Assembly (NCBI RefSeq): GCF_029714185.1
Contig: NZ_CP121671.1
Coordinates: forward strand, 1,674,001 to 1,738,000
Source of the DNA: Halobacillus naozhouensis
GTDB taxonomy: Bacteria > Bacillota > Bacilli > Bacillales > Halobacillaceae
Reading direction: 5' to 3'
DNA: 64,000 nucleotides
Below, piece after piece: positions 33,445 to 41,698 of this stretch. A program made the translations under genes and the position numbers. How positions within the stretch are numbered: position 1 is the first letter of the stretch; each line of letters starts with the position of its first letter. The notes below the pieces were generated by a model. It saw nothing but the letters and a program-made list of their open reading frames with translations, had not been told where the DNA came from and made no database searches.

Positions 33445-33541
33445 TTAATAATACCTTGATATCGAGTCTACCGGTAAAGGGGCGCAATTCTGGAGCAAAG
33501 GATTGCGCTTTTATTAATGTAGCGGGCCATTATCTGGAATA
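33445..33541 (+). repeat. interspersed repeat acting as terminator after the chimeric gene
   Basis: ACCTTGATATCGAGTCTACC, then GGGGCGCAATTCTGGAGCAA, GGATTGCGCTTTTATT and the 3' module GGGCCATTATCTGGAATAC. Starts 20 bp after the stop codon. Arms AATTC/GGATT. Confidence 0.88.
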
Positions 33542-33669
33542 CTTGATTTCGAGATAACCTAGAAAAAAGCACTCTATATTGAATGCTTTTTACCTTCTCA
33601 AAGTCTGCCGTTGTAGTAGGGTTTATTCATACTTGGTCCAATACCTTTTTAGTATATGACATAAAGTAG

Positions 33670-34218
33670 TTAAGTATTAGACCACTTAAGCCAACGATTA
33701 ATAAAGTTCCAACGCCCATTTGGTCCATTAAAAATCAAGGCCATTATTAAGAATATTAGGTAAATGAAGGATCTCGAAAAAATTATATTTGTTCTAGTTA
33801 ATTCTTGTATGATTAACGTTAATTGGTCAACCGGGATCGGTGCAAAATTTGTTTGTAAATATATTGCAGTACCTAATACTATAACAAATAAGCCGATTCC
33901 AAAGTAAACAACTTTGCTGTACCATAGTTCAGGTGTAAGCAATTTTTCTAATAAAAAGAGCCACATATCGATACTAATCCCCGTTATAAATGCTGTTAAC
34001 ACTCCCAAAGCTTCTGGTTTTTGTCTTTTTAGAAGCGAATTACACCCTATTAATATCAAAGCAATGATTATTTCCCGAGTTCCTACCGTAGAACCCACGT
34101 GGATAGCCAGTCCTACCAAAAGTGCGTCAAAAGGGGAAGTCCCAAGGTCAGATTGTATCGTGAAAGAAATGCCAAGGGGAATAGCAAGATTGCAAATACA
34201 AAAAAGAAAAACTACACA
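33670..34218 (-). pseudogene. YczE/YyaS-like membrane protein without a start codon
   Basis: The open frame covers 182 codons and reads like a nearly complete YczE/YitT-type protein: CNLAIPLGISFTIQSDLGTS, PFDALLVGLAIHVGSTVGTR, EIIIALILIGCNSLLKR, EALGVLTAFITGISIDMWLF. It is bounded upstream by TAG at 34219-34221. No ATG or GTG occurs before residue 34; the first possible start is a TTG at 34119 in the middle of the domain, without a ribosome site. The first membrane helix and start have been lost, probably by truncation next to the divergent MarR gene. Confidence 0.6.
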
Positions 34219-34246
34219 CTAATCTACCCCTTTATTGATAATTTTT

Positions 34247-34307
34247 GTTGCAAATACAACGAAATTAAGTTAAGTTATGTATATGACAGTAATGTTGCAT
34301 TTGCAAC
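34247..34307 (+). promoter_or_regulatory. two MarR-type palindromes upstream of the marR-paiA-paiB operon
   Basis: GTTGCAAATACAAC (34247-34260) and GTTGCATTTGCAAC (34294-34307; perfect palindrome). Both share the GTTGCA/TGCAAC half-site and sit 26-86 bp before the MarR start codon. Confidence 0.6.
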
Positions 34308-34332
34308 AAAAATATTTGCTGAGGAGTCTAAT

Positions 34333-34785
34333 ATGAAGGAAATACTACGTGAAATTGGAATGATAGCGAGGGCATTAGATTCAATAAGTAATATAGAATT
34401 CAAAGAATATGACCTCACAAAAGGGCAGTATTTATATCTTGTACGAATCTGTGAGAGCCCAGGAATCATTCAAGAGAAGATAGCTGAGCTGATAAAAGTA
34501 GATCGTACCACAGCAGCCCGTTCTATTAAAAAACTCGAAATAAATGGCTTTATTGAGAAGAAAGAAGACGAACATAACAGAAAAATTAAAAAACTATATC
34601 CAACAGAGAAAGGGGAAAAGGTTTTTCCTTTTATAAAAAGAGAAAATGATCATTCCAATGCTGTTGCCTTAGAGGGTTTATCCGAAGAAGAAATAGAAAC
34701 GATCTTCGACCTTCTTCAAAGAGTAAGAAAAAATATAGAAAAAGACTGGGAATTCGTTAAGAAAGGAAACAAGAGAAGTTATTGA
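34333..34785 (+). CDS. MarR-family regulator
   Basis: A 150-residue winged-helix regulator. The DNA-binding part is SPGIIQEKIAELIKVDRTTA and ARSIKKLEINGFIEKKEDEHNRKIKKLYPTEKGEKV, with the MarR wing. The ATG at 34333 follows GAGGAG by eight bases; the frame is open upstream to 34099 but that part is unrelated. It leads a three-gene operon with paiA (25 bp gap) and paiB (21 bp gap). The palindromes in front of it make autoregulation likely. Confidence 0.88.
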   Translation: MKEILREIGMIARALDSISNIEFKEYDLTKGQYLYLVRICESPGIIQEKIAELIKVDRTTAARSIKKLEINGFIEKKEDEHNRKIKKLYPTEKGEKVFPFIKRENDHSNAVALEGLSEEEIETIFDLLQRVRKNIEKDWEFVKKGNKRSY

Positions 34786-34810
34786 TTATTGAGAGGAGTG
34801 AAAGGTTTAA

Positions 34811-35329
34811 ATGAATATAAATATGACAAGATGTACTTTGGAAGATTCACGAAAACTTCAAAACATTGGTTATGAAACATTTAAGGAGACATTTGAGGAT
34901 CAGAATTCGCCAGAAAATATGAAGGCCTATTTGGAAGAGGCATTTAACTTAAAGAAAGTAGAAAAAGAGTTATCCAACCCTTCAGCGCAATTCTTTTTTG
35001 TTTCTATTAATGATGAGGTCGCTGGATATTTAAAGGTTAATACTGGGGACGCTCAGTCTGAAGAAATGGGTGATGACTCTCTTGAGATCGAGCGTATTTA
35101 TATTATAAATAAATTTCAAAAGCATGGACTTGGTAAATATCTGTTCAATAAAGCTATGGATATTGCTATGGAACAGAATAAAAAGAAGATCTGGCTGGGC
35201 ATATGGGAAAAAAATGAAAATGCTATTTCTTTCTACAAGAAATTGGGTTTTGTTCAAACGGGAGCGCACTCTTTTTTTATGGGGTATGAAGAACAAACTG
35301 ATTTAATAATGGTTAAAAGACTCCAATAA
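34811..35329 (+). CDS. paiA: spermidine/spermine N-acetyltransferase PaiA
   Basis: A 172-residue GNAT enzyme. It matches B. subtilis PaiA through whole blocks: QNSPENMKAYLEEAFNLKK, NTGDAQSEEMGDDSLEIERI, YIINKFQKHGLGKYLFNKAM and AISFYKKLGFVQTGAHSFFM. The acetyl-CoA site is KHGLGKYL. PaiA acetylates polyamines and affects degradative enzyme production and sporulation in B. subtilis. AGAGGAG precedes the ATG. Operon with a MarR regulator and paiB. Confidence 0.92.
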   Translation: MNINMTRCTLEDSRKLQNIGYETFKETFEDQNSPENMKAYLEEAFNLKKVEKELSNPSAQFFFVSINDEVAGYLKVNTGDAQSEEMGDDSLEIERIYIINKFQKHGLGKYLFNKAMDIAMEQNKKKIWLGIWEKNENAISFYKKLGFVQTGAHSFFMGYEEQTDLIMVKRLQ

Positions 35330-35350
35330 TAAGTAAAGAGGTGAATGAGG

Positions 35351-35962
35351 ATGTATATCCCAAAGCATTTTAAAGTCACAGATTTCGATGAAATCAGAGA
35401 TTTTATTCAGACGAACTCTTTTGGAACGATCCTAACGACAAAACAAGGAAAACCTATAGCGACTCACTTACCTTTGGAGTTACATAAACAAGGGGATGAC
35501 TATTATCTCACTGGACATTTGGCTTATGCGAATTATCAATGGAAAACTTTCGGGGATGATCCTGTTCTTGTTATGTATCAAGGTCCGCATGCTTACATTT
35601 CATCCTCGTGGTACAAGTTTGAAAATGTGCCCACCTGGAATTATCAAGCTGTCCATGTATATGGAACGGCTAGTCTCATGAGTGAACAAGAATTGCAGGA
35701 AGACCTGAAATCTCTATTGCAAAAGTATGAACAACACCGTGAAAATGCCGCGTTTTGGGGGAGCTTCTCTCCGAAAACCAAAAAACAAATCAAAGGCATT
35801 GTTGGATTTAAAGTAAAGGTGCAAGAATTTCAAGCAGCATACAAATTAAGTCAAAATCGAAATAAAGAGGACTATGACAATATTATTGAAAAACTAAATA
35901 AGGAGATAGATTTAAACTCTCGACAGTTAGCAGAAGTGATGAAAGCTAGAAAAACGAAGTGA
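35351..35962 (+). CDS. paiB: PaiB-type FMN-binding regulator
   Basis: A 203-residue PaiB-family protein with the split-barrel flavin fold: MYIPKHFKVTDFDEIRDFIQ, GPHAYISSSWYKFENVPTWNY and IVGFKVKVQEFQAAYKLSQN are the family signatures. In B. subtilis PaiB is a negative regulator of sporulation and degradative enzyme genes. The ATG at 35351 is seven bases after AGAGGTG; an ATG at 35345 is too close. A repeat hairpin terminates the operon. A second PaiB homologue lies at 52422-53036. Confidence 0.9.
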   Translation: MYIPKHFKVTDFDEIRDFIQTNSFGTILTTKQGKPIATHLPLELHKQGDDYYLTGHLAYANYQWKTFGDDPVLVMYQGPHAYISSSWYKFENVPTWNYQAVHVYGTASLMSEQELQEDLKSLLQKYEQHRENAAFWGSFSPKTKKQIKGIVGFKVKVQEFQAAYKLSQNRNKEDYDNIIEKLNKEIDLNSRQLAEVMKARKTK

Positions 35963-35994
35963 TCAACTCTATCTATATCCTATATTTTAGATGG

Positions 35995-36083
35995 TTATAT
36001 CTTGAAGTCGAGTCTTCCCGAATCGGGCGCGTTTATCGATTAACGCGTCCTTTTTACATTTAGGGGGCATATTGTGGAGGAAT
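35995..36083 (+). repeat. interspersed repeat terminating the paiAB operon
   Basis: TATATCTTGAAGTCGAGTCT, CGGGCGCGTTTATCGATTAA, CGCGTCCTTTTT and GGGGCATATTGTGGAGGAAT. Arms CGTTTAT/ATTAACG, the second arm type of the family. Confidence 0.9.
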
Positions 36084-36133
36084 GAATTCCAAAGTTTGTT
36101 AAAATGATACTTAATTATGAGGGGGTGGAAAAA

Positions 36134-36262
36134 TTGCTAGGGTATTACAGCACACTATCAAGAATGGGATCTACTAGGCTGAAAGGAAAAGCTCTTAAAA
36201 ATTTATGTAATAAACATGTAGTAGAAATATCTAATTGGAGCTGTACTCTTAATACTGTCTAG
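36134..36262 (+). CDS. 42-residue ORF, doubtful
   Basis: GAGGGGGTGG lies before a TTG; the product (MLGYYSTLSRMGSTRLKGKA, LKNLCNKHVVEISNWS...) ends at TAG. It may be the start of a truncated gene. No family recognised. Confidence 0.3.
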   Translation: MLGYYSTLSRMGSTRLKGKALKNLCNKHVVEISNWSCTLNTV

Positions 36263-36301
36263 TTTAATTAGCACTTTGCAAACAAAGAAAGAGGTTTTTA
36301 T

Positions 36302-37153
36302 ATGAACTCTATATTAATAATTGGACAATCAAATATGGCAGGAAGAGGATTTATTGAGGATGTACCGCCGATTTATAATGAGCATATAAATATGTTACGA
36401 AATGGTAGATGGCAAATGATGGCGGAACCACTTAATTTTGATCGTCACGTAGCTGGTGTTGGTCCGGCAGCCTCTTTTGCTCAGGCTTGGACAGAGGATC
36501 ATCCGGGCGAGTCTATTGGAATAATAGCATGTGCCGAGGGAGGAAGCTCAATTGATGAGTGGACAATTGGTGGATTATTAGCAAGACATGCGATTTCTGA
36601 AGCAAAATTTGCTATAGAAACAAGTGAAATAGTAGGAATTCTGTGGCATCAAGGAGAAAGCGACAGTTACGGAGAACGTTATAAGACTTATGAAGATAAA
36701 TTGCTTTCATTATTTAAACACTTGAGAGAAGAATTGAATGCTCCACATATTCCGATTATTGTCGGTGAATTGGGACATTACCTTGGAGAGACCGGATTTG
36801 GGAAAAGCGCTGTAGAATATAATCAAATAAACCAGGTATTATCTAAAGTTGCTTATACTGAAAAAAATTGCTATTTTGTAACATCAAAAGGCTTAACAGC
36901 AAATCCGGATGGTATTCATATTGATGCTATCTCCCAAAGAAAATTTGGATTAAGATACTATGAAGCATTTTCAAAACAAAAACATGTTTTAGATATTTTG
37001 GACATGGAGCATGAATGGATTGAAAAGGAAGCAAAACGTGAATTAACTAAAAATGAAAGTATCTATGTTCAAAGTATGAAGTTTGCCTTAGGACAATTGA
37101 GTTTTGAGGAGTTTTCCATTAATGTCTCTAGAATAAATGAAAGGAAGTCGTAA
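36302..37153 (+). CDS. SGNH/SASA-type carbohydrate esterase (DUF303)
   Basis: A 283-residue protein of the sialate O-acetylesterase-like SASA family. Motifs: GQSNMAG (block I, Ser nucleophile, residues 8-14), AEGGSSIDEW (oxyanion Gly), LWHQGESD (block with Gln/Glu) and DGIHIDA (Asp and His of the triad). No signal peptide is seen, so it acts inside the cell. A C-terminal helical extension of about 50 residues is unusual. AAAGAGG precedes the ATG. Deacetylation of an acetylated sugar is likely; substrate unknown. Confidence 0.85.
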   Translation: MNSILIIGQSNMAGRGFIEDVPPIYNEHINMLRNGRWQMMAEPLNFDRHVAGVGPAASFAQAWTEDHPGESIGIIACAEGGSSIDEWTIGGLLARHAISEAKFAIETSEIVGILWHQGESDSYGERYKTYEDKLLSLFKHLREELNAPHIPIIVGELGHYLGETGFGKSAVEYNQINQVLSKVAYTEKNCYFVTSKGLTANPDGIHIDAISQRKFGLRYYEAFSKQKHVLDILDMEHEWIEKEAKRELTKNESIYVQSMKFALGQLSFEEFSINVSRINERKS

Positions 37154-37176
37154 TTATTCATAATTGTCAAAAGTTC

Positions 37177-37210
37177 ATTAGGGTGCTATATCAAACATGA
37201 AAGGAAGAAG
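37177..37210 (+). repeat. 34-bp direct repeat, copy 1
   Basis: Identical to 44389-44422, the leader and ribosome site of the DinB gene at 44429 (ATTAGGGTGCTATATCAAAC...). Here no gene follows. Confidence 0.85.
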
Positions 37211-37256
37211 CTTTAATTGTGTAAAACTCATATTTTGACAAGGATGATGTAGACAT

Positions 37257-37388
37257 GAGCAAACACGGGCATTATTAAACAATATTGAAGCTGAAAATAC
37301 AGATAATCGCCTGCCTCTGTTTTTGAGTGTTGACCAGGAGGGAAAGTATTTTAGTCAAAAAACGTTCATCTCAAAAATAAAATCATAG
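37257..37388 (+). pseudogene. fragment resembling GH3 beta-N-acetylhexosaminidase
   Basis: An open frame without a start encodes EQTRALLNNIEAENTDNRLP, LFLSVDQEGKYFSQKTFISK and IKS before TAG. 'LPLF-SVDQEG' is the conserved core of NagZ-type family 3 glycosidases. Only about 43 residues remain of a protein normally above 350. The fragment follows the 34-bp duplicated leader. From 37389 to 37867 there are further gene-like scraps but no recognisable family. Confidence 0.4.
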
Positions 37389-37867
37389 GTTTGTCTTTAT
37401 ATGGTACTTGTATAATTGGACTATTCTTGGTGAATGTATTTTTCAATAAAGCTCTTATTATGAGTATGATTTAAAACTTAGCTAGGTCATTAATCAGAGC
37501 CAACGTTCAAAGGAGATCTTGTAAATGCCGTGATCAGATATAAGCTCATTAATAATTATGCTCGTACTTTTGAATTGTTGTTTTTAATTTAAAGCTTAAA
37601 AACAGTGCTTTAAAAAGAGAAAACGACAGGCTTTTAAAGACAACTGGGGAATAAGAGGATAGGAAAAGCGAAGCAAAGGAAATATTTAGAACCTCAACAC
37701 AAGTAAAGACGTTAAAACACTAAGAGAGAAGTACGGTTTATCCTTGATAGATGAAAAAAATCGTGTACTCAGTGAAATAGTGTAGATCTTCAGGTGCACA
37801 ACACTGAGATATTTATTGTAGGATTGTGATTTGGATTGCGAATCGACGTGTGAATTAACATCAAAAC

Positions 37868-37895
37868 GCTACAGCGATTTTACAATCGTTGTAGC
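37868..37895. terminator. hairpin without T-tail
   Basis: GCTACAGCGATT pairs with AATCGTTGTAGC around TTAC, a 12-bp stem with one G-U. It lies in a gene-free stretch; role uncertain. Confidence 0.4.
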
Positions 37896-38028
37896 TTAAT
37901 AATCAAAAAACTATTTTCTCGTATTTTTCTCGTATAACATACTATCATGATTTACTTTTAATAATAATCATATTCCCGAAAAATTCAGGATATTTTCGGG
38001 AGATGTAATACATTATCTATAATTAACT

Positions 38029-38490
38029 TTAACAGAAAATTTTTATTTGATTTTCAGTGATCCCTTTAATTAATCTCAGTTCACTAATCAAAAATTCATG
38101 TGCGTTATCAAACATTTTTTTCTCGCTTGTATTAAGCGCTTTCTCTTTCTTCATACGCTTTAAATCACGTACAACTTCAGCACCTTCTTGTATTTTACCT
38201 GTTTTTATTTTGTCCGTGTTCACTTTATACCTTTGTTTCCACGGCAGTAATCTATCTGATTCTCCATCCTGAAAAATGTGTATGATGTGTTTTAATGCAA
38301 TTATGTCAGTAACTGGGCGTATACTAGAACTCAATATTTTACTCGTAGGAATCATGACTTGCATATTACTGATTAACATTTTTATGATATAATACTCTTG
38401 TTTTTCCCCTGAGATTTCCTTTTCTTCTATGGCTTTAATTATACCTACTCCGTGCATTGGATAAACAATGTTATCGCCAATTTGAAACAA
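38029..38490 (-). CDS. carD: CarD/YdeB-family RNA polymerase-binding regulator
   Basis: A 153-residue protein, the length of B. subtilis YdeB. The N-terminal Tudor-like CarD/TRCF RNA polymerase interaction domain reads FQIGDNIVYPMHGVGIIKAI and EYYIIKMLISNMQVMIPTSK. The C-terminal helical domain is WKQRYKVNTDKIKTGKIQEG and AEVVRDLKRMKKEKALNTSE. The family stabilises open promoter complexes, notably at rRNA promoters. I use a TTG start at 38490 because GGAGGGG lies seven bases upstream; the frame is open to 38550. Single gene; 38491-38974 shows nothing else. Confidence 0.88.
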   Translation of the reverse strand: MFQIGDNIVYPMHGVGIIKAIEEKEISGEKQEYYIIKMLISNMQVMIPTSKILSSSIRPVTDIIALKHIIHIFQDGESDRLLPWKQRYKVNTDKIKTGKIQEGAEVVRDLKRMKKEKALNTSEKKMFDNAHEFLISELRLIKGITENQIKIFC

Positions 38491-38974
38491 AAAATCCCCT
38501 CCATATATGGTAACCTTATTAAGCTTATCATATATATTGTTTTTTATCAAATTTTTAATAATATCATAATTTAAACTTCGAAGTCAACTAATTTTCATTA
38601 AAAATTAGAAAAAACTAAAACAATTGGAATCGTGTCGGATTACTGTGGTTTTATGCAAATGTACATTCAAATATTGATTGTTGATATTTTAAATTCTGTA
38701 TTCTTTAAGGACAAAGCGAACTGAAGGAATCATCTTGTAAGGTTTATTTGTTTCTTTGTTGGTTTCTCTATTTTCAACTTTTTATTGAATTTATTGTTAG
38801 ATAAAACTTTGTAATTTTTCACTAAAGGTGACGATAGTTAAAAATTCACTTAGAGATACCTCGAAATTAAACATTCAACAATCAGGGTCAATTATTCAGT
38901 AATACTGATCGTCTCTTCTTTACTATATTTGTGCGCAAGATTTGTGGAATGAAAAAGATGGAGGAGGATAACAT

Positions 38975-39499
38975 ATGAATTTTAATTTAAACGAAGCACT
39001 TGAGATTTTAGAACGAACACCAAATACTTTAGAAATCTTCTTATCTGGCTTATCTGTTGATTGGCTAGAATGCAACGAAGGTGAAGGAACATGGAATTCG
39101 GCCCAGGTAGTTGATCATCTAATTGAGTGTGAGAGAAATAATTGGATCCCTAGATTAAAAACGATTGTTGAGGAAGGTAATGATAAGGTATTTCCTCCAT
39201 TCGATCGAGATGCTCACATAACCAAACCGTCTAAGACCTCATTCAGTCATAAGTTGAATGAGTTTAAAAGCCTACGAGTTCAGAATATCGAGATTATTAG
39301 TGGACTGATTAAATCTGATACACAGTTTGAACTAACAGGGAAACATCCTGCATTTGGAGAAGTAAAACTAAGAGAATTGATATCGACATGGGTGGTTCAC
39401 GATTTAACGCACATATCCCAGATTGTAAGGGTGATGTCAGAAAGGTACAGGGAGGATGTCGGCCCCTGGGAAGAGTATTTAGGAGTTCTGGGAAGCTAA
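38975..39499 (+). CDS. DinB-family protein
   Basis: A 174-residue four-helix-bundle protein of the DinB/YfiT superfamily: EILERTPNTLEIFLSGLSVD, W-x3-EGEGTWNSAQVVDHLIEC, and VHDLTHISQIVRVM. Metal ligands are H48-type in VDHLIE and the two histidines of VHDLTH. These enzymes are metal-dependent, often thiol transferases for detoxification. GGAGGAG precedes the ATG. A repeat hairpin follows directly after the stop. Confidence 0.85.
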   Translation: MNFNLNEALEILERTPNTLEIFLSGLSVDWLECNEGEGTWNSAQVVDHLIECERNNWIPRLKTIVEEGNDKVFPPFDRDAHITKPSKTSFSHKLNEFKSLRVQNIEIISGLIKSDTQFELTGKHPAFGEVKLRELISTWVVHDLTHISQIVRVMSERYREDVGPWEEYLGVLGS

Positions 39500-39507
39500 A
39501 TTATTTT

Positions 39508-39555
39508 GTTATCGAATCTTCTATAACCGGGCGCGAGAGTTGAATAAAGGTTTTG
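39508..39555 (+). repeat. interspersed repeat after the DinB gene
   Basis: TTATCGAATCTTCTATAACC, GGGCGCGAGAGTTGAATAAA, then GGTTTTGGTTG. The right arm is lost, so terminator function is doubtful here. Confidence 0.6.
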
Positions 39556-39679
39556 GTTGTGAAACGTTCATAGACTATAAACTTCTGTGTTTAACCTATA
39601 TATCCAAGATGATTCACCTGGAAAAACACACAATTCTCCTTCAAGTTCGTTACTAGTCTACGACAAACTTTTTCTATTG

Positions 39680-39688
39680 CATACAATA
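39680..39688 (+). promoter_or_regulatory. candidate sigma-K -10 element of the coat gene
   Basis: CATACAATA matches the sigma-K -10 consensus CATANNNTA, with AC 15-18 bases upstream. It would give a leader of about 17 bases. Confidence 0.4.
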
Positions 39689-39711
39689 GGAGAGGAAAGG
39701 AGGGATATTCT

Positions 39712-40065
39712 ATGGGACGATATTATAAATCTCGAAAAGAAAGGGATCTGGAAGGTTCATGCTCCCCGGATCAAACTTCACCTGCTCAGGAGGAAACGAT
39801 TTATTATCCTACTGAAACCGTTGTAAATTACAATACGAATCGCCGCGTAGTAAAGCATGTCCGTCCAACTGAAGTTGAAAATGTCAATAGAACCATAATT
39901 AGAAATGAGAATTATTATCCAGTTACCAATTCAGAGGTAAATGAAACAGTTGTAGAGGAATACGATTGCGGAAGTGATATAAATTCTCCAAATTGCCAAC
40001 GAGTAAGTCCTTCAAGTACGAATAATAGTGGATCAAACTGCGGATGTCATAAGGATAAAGGATAG
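39712..40065 (+). CDS. cotD: CotD-family spore coat protein
   Basis: A 117-residue polar protein rich in Tyr, Asn, Thr and His/Arg. The middle reads ETIYYPTETVVNYNTNRRVV, KHVRPTEVENVNRTIIRNEN and YYPVTNSEVNETVVEEYDCG, with the alternating P-T-x-x-x-N-x-N pattern of CotD proteins. The C-terminus holds cysteines (CGSDINSPNC, NCGCHKDKG) suited to cross-linking in the inner coat. AAAGGAGGG precedes the ATG, and a sigma-K-like element lies 24 bp upstream. This is the clearest sign that the organism sporulates. Confidence 0.8.
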   Translation: MGRYYKSRKERDLEGSCSPDQTSPAQEETIYYPTETVVNYNTNRRVVKHVRPTEVENVNRTIIRNENYYPVTNSEVNETVVEEYDCGSDINSPNCQRVSPSSTNNSGSNCGCHKDKG

Positions 40066-40082
40066 AGTTAATAGGAGCTGAA

Positions 40083-40111
40083 AGTCCCTCTTAAGGGGGC
40101 TTTTTTCTTTT
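40083..40111 (+). terminator. terminator of cotD
   Basis: AGTCCCTC pairs with GGGGGCT across TTAA, then TTTTTTCTTTT. Confidence 0.7.
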
Positions 40112-40164
40112 GTTCATAATAAGAGATGTTACAAGCTATTAGAAGCTTGGTGATCATTTTGAGT

Positions 40165-40310
40165 TAAATTAACTTGATATCGAGTTCAATATAAGGATGC
40201 AATCGTATTATTGAACTCCACCCCAATTGTTAGACATGACTAACAAATTGGAGGTGCAGTTCAGAAAAGGAATTGTGCCTTTTTCAATAGTAGGTCCAGA
40301 TTATGTTATA
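40165..40310 (+). repeat. interspersed repeat interrupted by a 52-bp inverted repeat
   Basis: AACTTGATATCGAGTTCAAT and GGATGCAATCG precede the insert; AAAAGGAATTGTGCCTTTTT and GGTCCAGATTATG follow it. Removing the insert restores a hairpin with arms GCAAT/ATTGTGCC. Confidence 0.7.
40212..40263. repeat. 52-bp inverted repeat (miniature element-like) inside an interspersed repeat
   Basis: TGAACT-C-CACC-CCAATT (from 40212) is mirrored by AATTGG-AGGTG-C-AGTTCA (to 40263) around ACATGA. A 22-bp imperfect stem with no coding capacity. Confidence 0.7.
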
Positions 40311-40407
40311 TTTGAGATGAAATAGTTTTTATCATGGGGCGCTCGGCGCACTTTTGTTGGTTGTAATGTCTTGGGACACGTCGGAAGCAGATAAGGAGGA
40401 AGATAAA

Positions 40408-40656
40408 ATGACAGCAGGTTTATTAATTCTAATAAGCATTTTTTTCCTAGGTTATGTTGTGTTCACAATGACTAAAACGAAACTACTTAAATATATTTTG
40501 ACACTTCTAATTAGTACGTTATATGGTTTTTTGCTATTTTTTATTGGTATGAGTGTTTCGGGGACTGTTTTTTGGATCCTTGCGACATTGCCTATAATTA
40601 CTGGACTAATACTTATGATTAGAAAAATATATTCCTATTCTAACGGGTTGCATTAA
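40408..40656 (+). CDS. 82-residue membrane protein
   Basis: Three predicted helices (LLILISIFFLGYVVFTM, YILTLLISTLYGFLLFFIGM, TVFWILATLPIITGLILMI) and a short basic tail. AAGGAGGAAG lies six bases before the ATG at 40408, so I reject the longer frame from 40354. A terminator starts at the stop codon. Family not recognised. Confidence 0.65.
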   Translation: MTAGLLILISIFFLGYVVFTMTKTKLLKYILTLLISTLYGFLLFFIGMSVSGTVFWILATLPIITGLILMIRKIYSYSNGLH

Positions 40657-40692
40657 TCGATTATTCTTTATTTTTAGGATAATCGATTTTTT
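40655..40692 (+). terminator. terminator of the 40408 gene
   Basis: AATCGATTAT pairs with ATAATCGATT, then TTTTTC. Confidence 0.75.
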
Positions 40693-40901
40693 CATGTTTC
40701 CGAAAATGGGTGTTTTTGCCCAACGCCCGTAAAAGAGGGATTAACAGATATTAGTGTCAAAAAATATACAATCATATTGAAATGGTTCAAATTGATGTAT
40801 GATTTGAAACACAAAAAGCAGGGATAAAAGCCTCATTCAATAAGTATGCTTTATGACAGTAGCCATTCATTACTGTCGATTAAATAAGTTAGTCCATGGT
40901 A

Positions 40902-40970
40902 TTCCATTAAAGGGGTGCGTTCATCGAATAACGCGGCCTTTTTATTTAAGGGGCATTTAATTGAATAAGG
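40902..40970 (+). repeat. interspersed repeat upstream of a lipoprotein gene
   Basis: GGGGTGCGTTCATCGAATAA, CGCGGCCTTTTTATTT and GGGGCATTTAATTGAATAAG. Arms GCGTT/AACGC. 40693-40900 holds no gene. Confidence 0.85.
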
Positions 40971-41079
40971 AGGATTGTTTTAGAAGGCTATCGAAGTAGT
41001 TTTATTCAGGAAACTATTCAACGAATACAGCAAGATTGGGATTAAACTAACTGCTTAAAAAACAGGAGGTGCGAGGTGG

Positions 41080-41622
41080 TTGAAAAGAAGATTTGTTTTT
41101 TTAGCTTATCTAGCTTTTTTATTAATGCTTTTAACTGCATGCGAAACTGAGAGTAAAACTGAAGGAAAAGACAATAAAGTTAAGGAATTGAAATATGAAG
41201 GGTCTACACTTGAAATAAAAGACGAATATAATGAATGGAATCTATCTCCAAAATTTAATTATCAAACTAAATCTTATAGTGGTGAAAGTTCAACATACGA
41301 AGTTATTGGAAGTAAAGATGGATTTGGCATAACTGGTAATTTCCCAATGAAGGCCGATAAACAGAAAAAGTTTTTTTGGTTTTATTGGGGAGAAGAAAAC
41401 ATCAAGAATCAACCCGTAAAAGTAATGGCATATAAAAAAGGCTCGGAAGAATTAATCAAGGTGTTTTCAGGAAAGTTCTACGAAGGTGCCCAAATTAATG
41501 AGAATGAAGTCAATATGCCATCATATTTAATGCTTCCATCCCCAGGGGTTTGGAATTTATTAGCTTACATTAATGACGAACTTTCTGGAAATATTGTGGT
41601 AGAAGTAATTCCCAAAGGATAA
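41080..41622 (+). CDS. predicted lipoprotein, DUF4871-like
   Basis: A 180-residue lipoprotein: signal MKRRFVFLAYLAFLLMLLTA with the cysteine of LLTAC at position 21, a consensus lipobox. The mature part has the pattern of DUF4871 proteins (YEVIGSKDGFGITGNFPMKA, KFFWFYWGEENIKNQPVKVM, MLPSPGVWNLLAYINDELSG), which form an immunoglobulin-like beta fold. A TTG start follows GGAGGTG. The stop is 35 bp before the repeat that carries the group II intron. Confidence 0.75.
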   Translation: MKRRFVFLAYLAFLLMLLTACETESKTEGKDNKVKELKYEGSTLEIKDEYNEWNLSPKFNYQTKSYSGESSTYEVIGSKDGFGITGNFPMKADKQKKFFWFYWGEENIKNQPVKVMAYKKGSEELIKVFSGKFYEGAQINENEVNMPSYLMLPSPGVWNLLAYINDELSGNIVVEVIPKG

Positions 41623-41656
41623 ATATAAGAAAGAGACTCGTTACTGAGTTAAACTT

Positions 41657-41698
41657 TATTATATTATTTTGAAATCAAGTCTTCATGAAAAGGGGCGC
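41657..41698 (+). repeat. left half of the repeat interrupted by the group II intron
   Basis: TATATTATTTTGAAATCAAG, TCTTCATGAAAAGGGGCGC: the 5' flank and first bases of the hairpin, broken exactly after GGGGCGC. Confidence 0.85.

Noticed and set aside
34099..34332. N-terminal extension of the MarR ORF
   Set aside because: The extension lies opposite the YczE frame, and a GAGGAG site points to the ATG at 34333.
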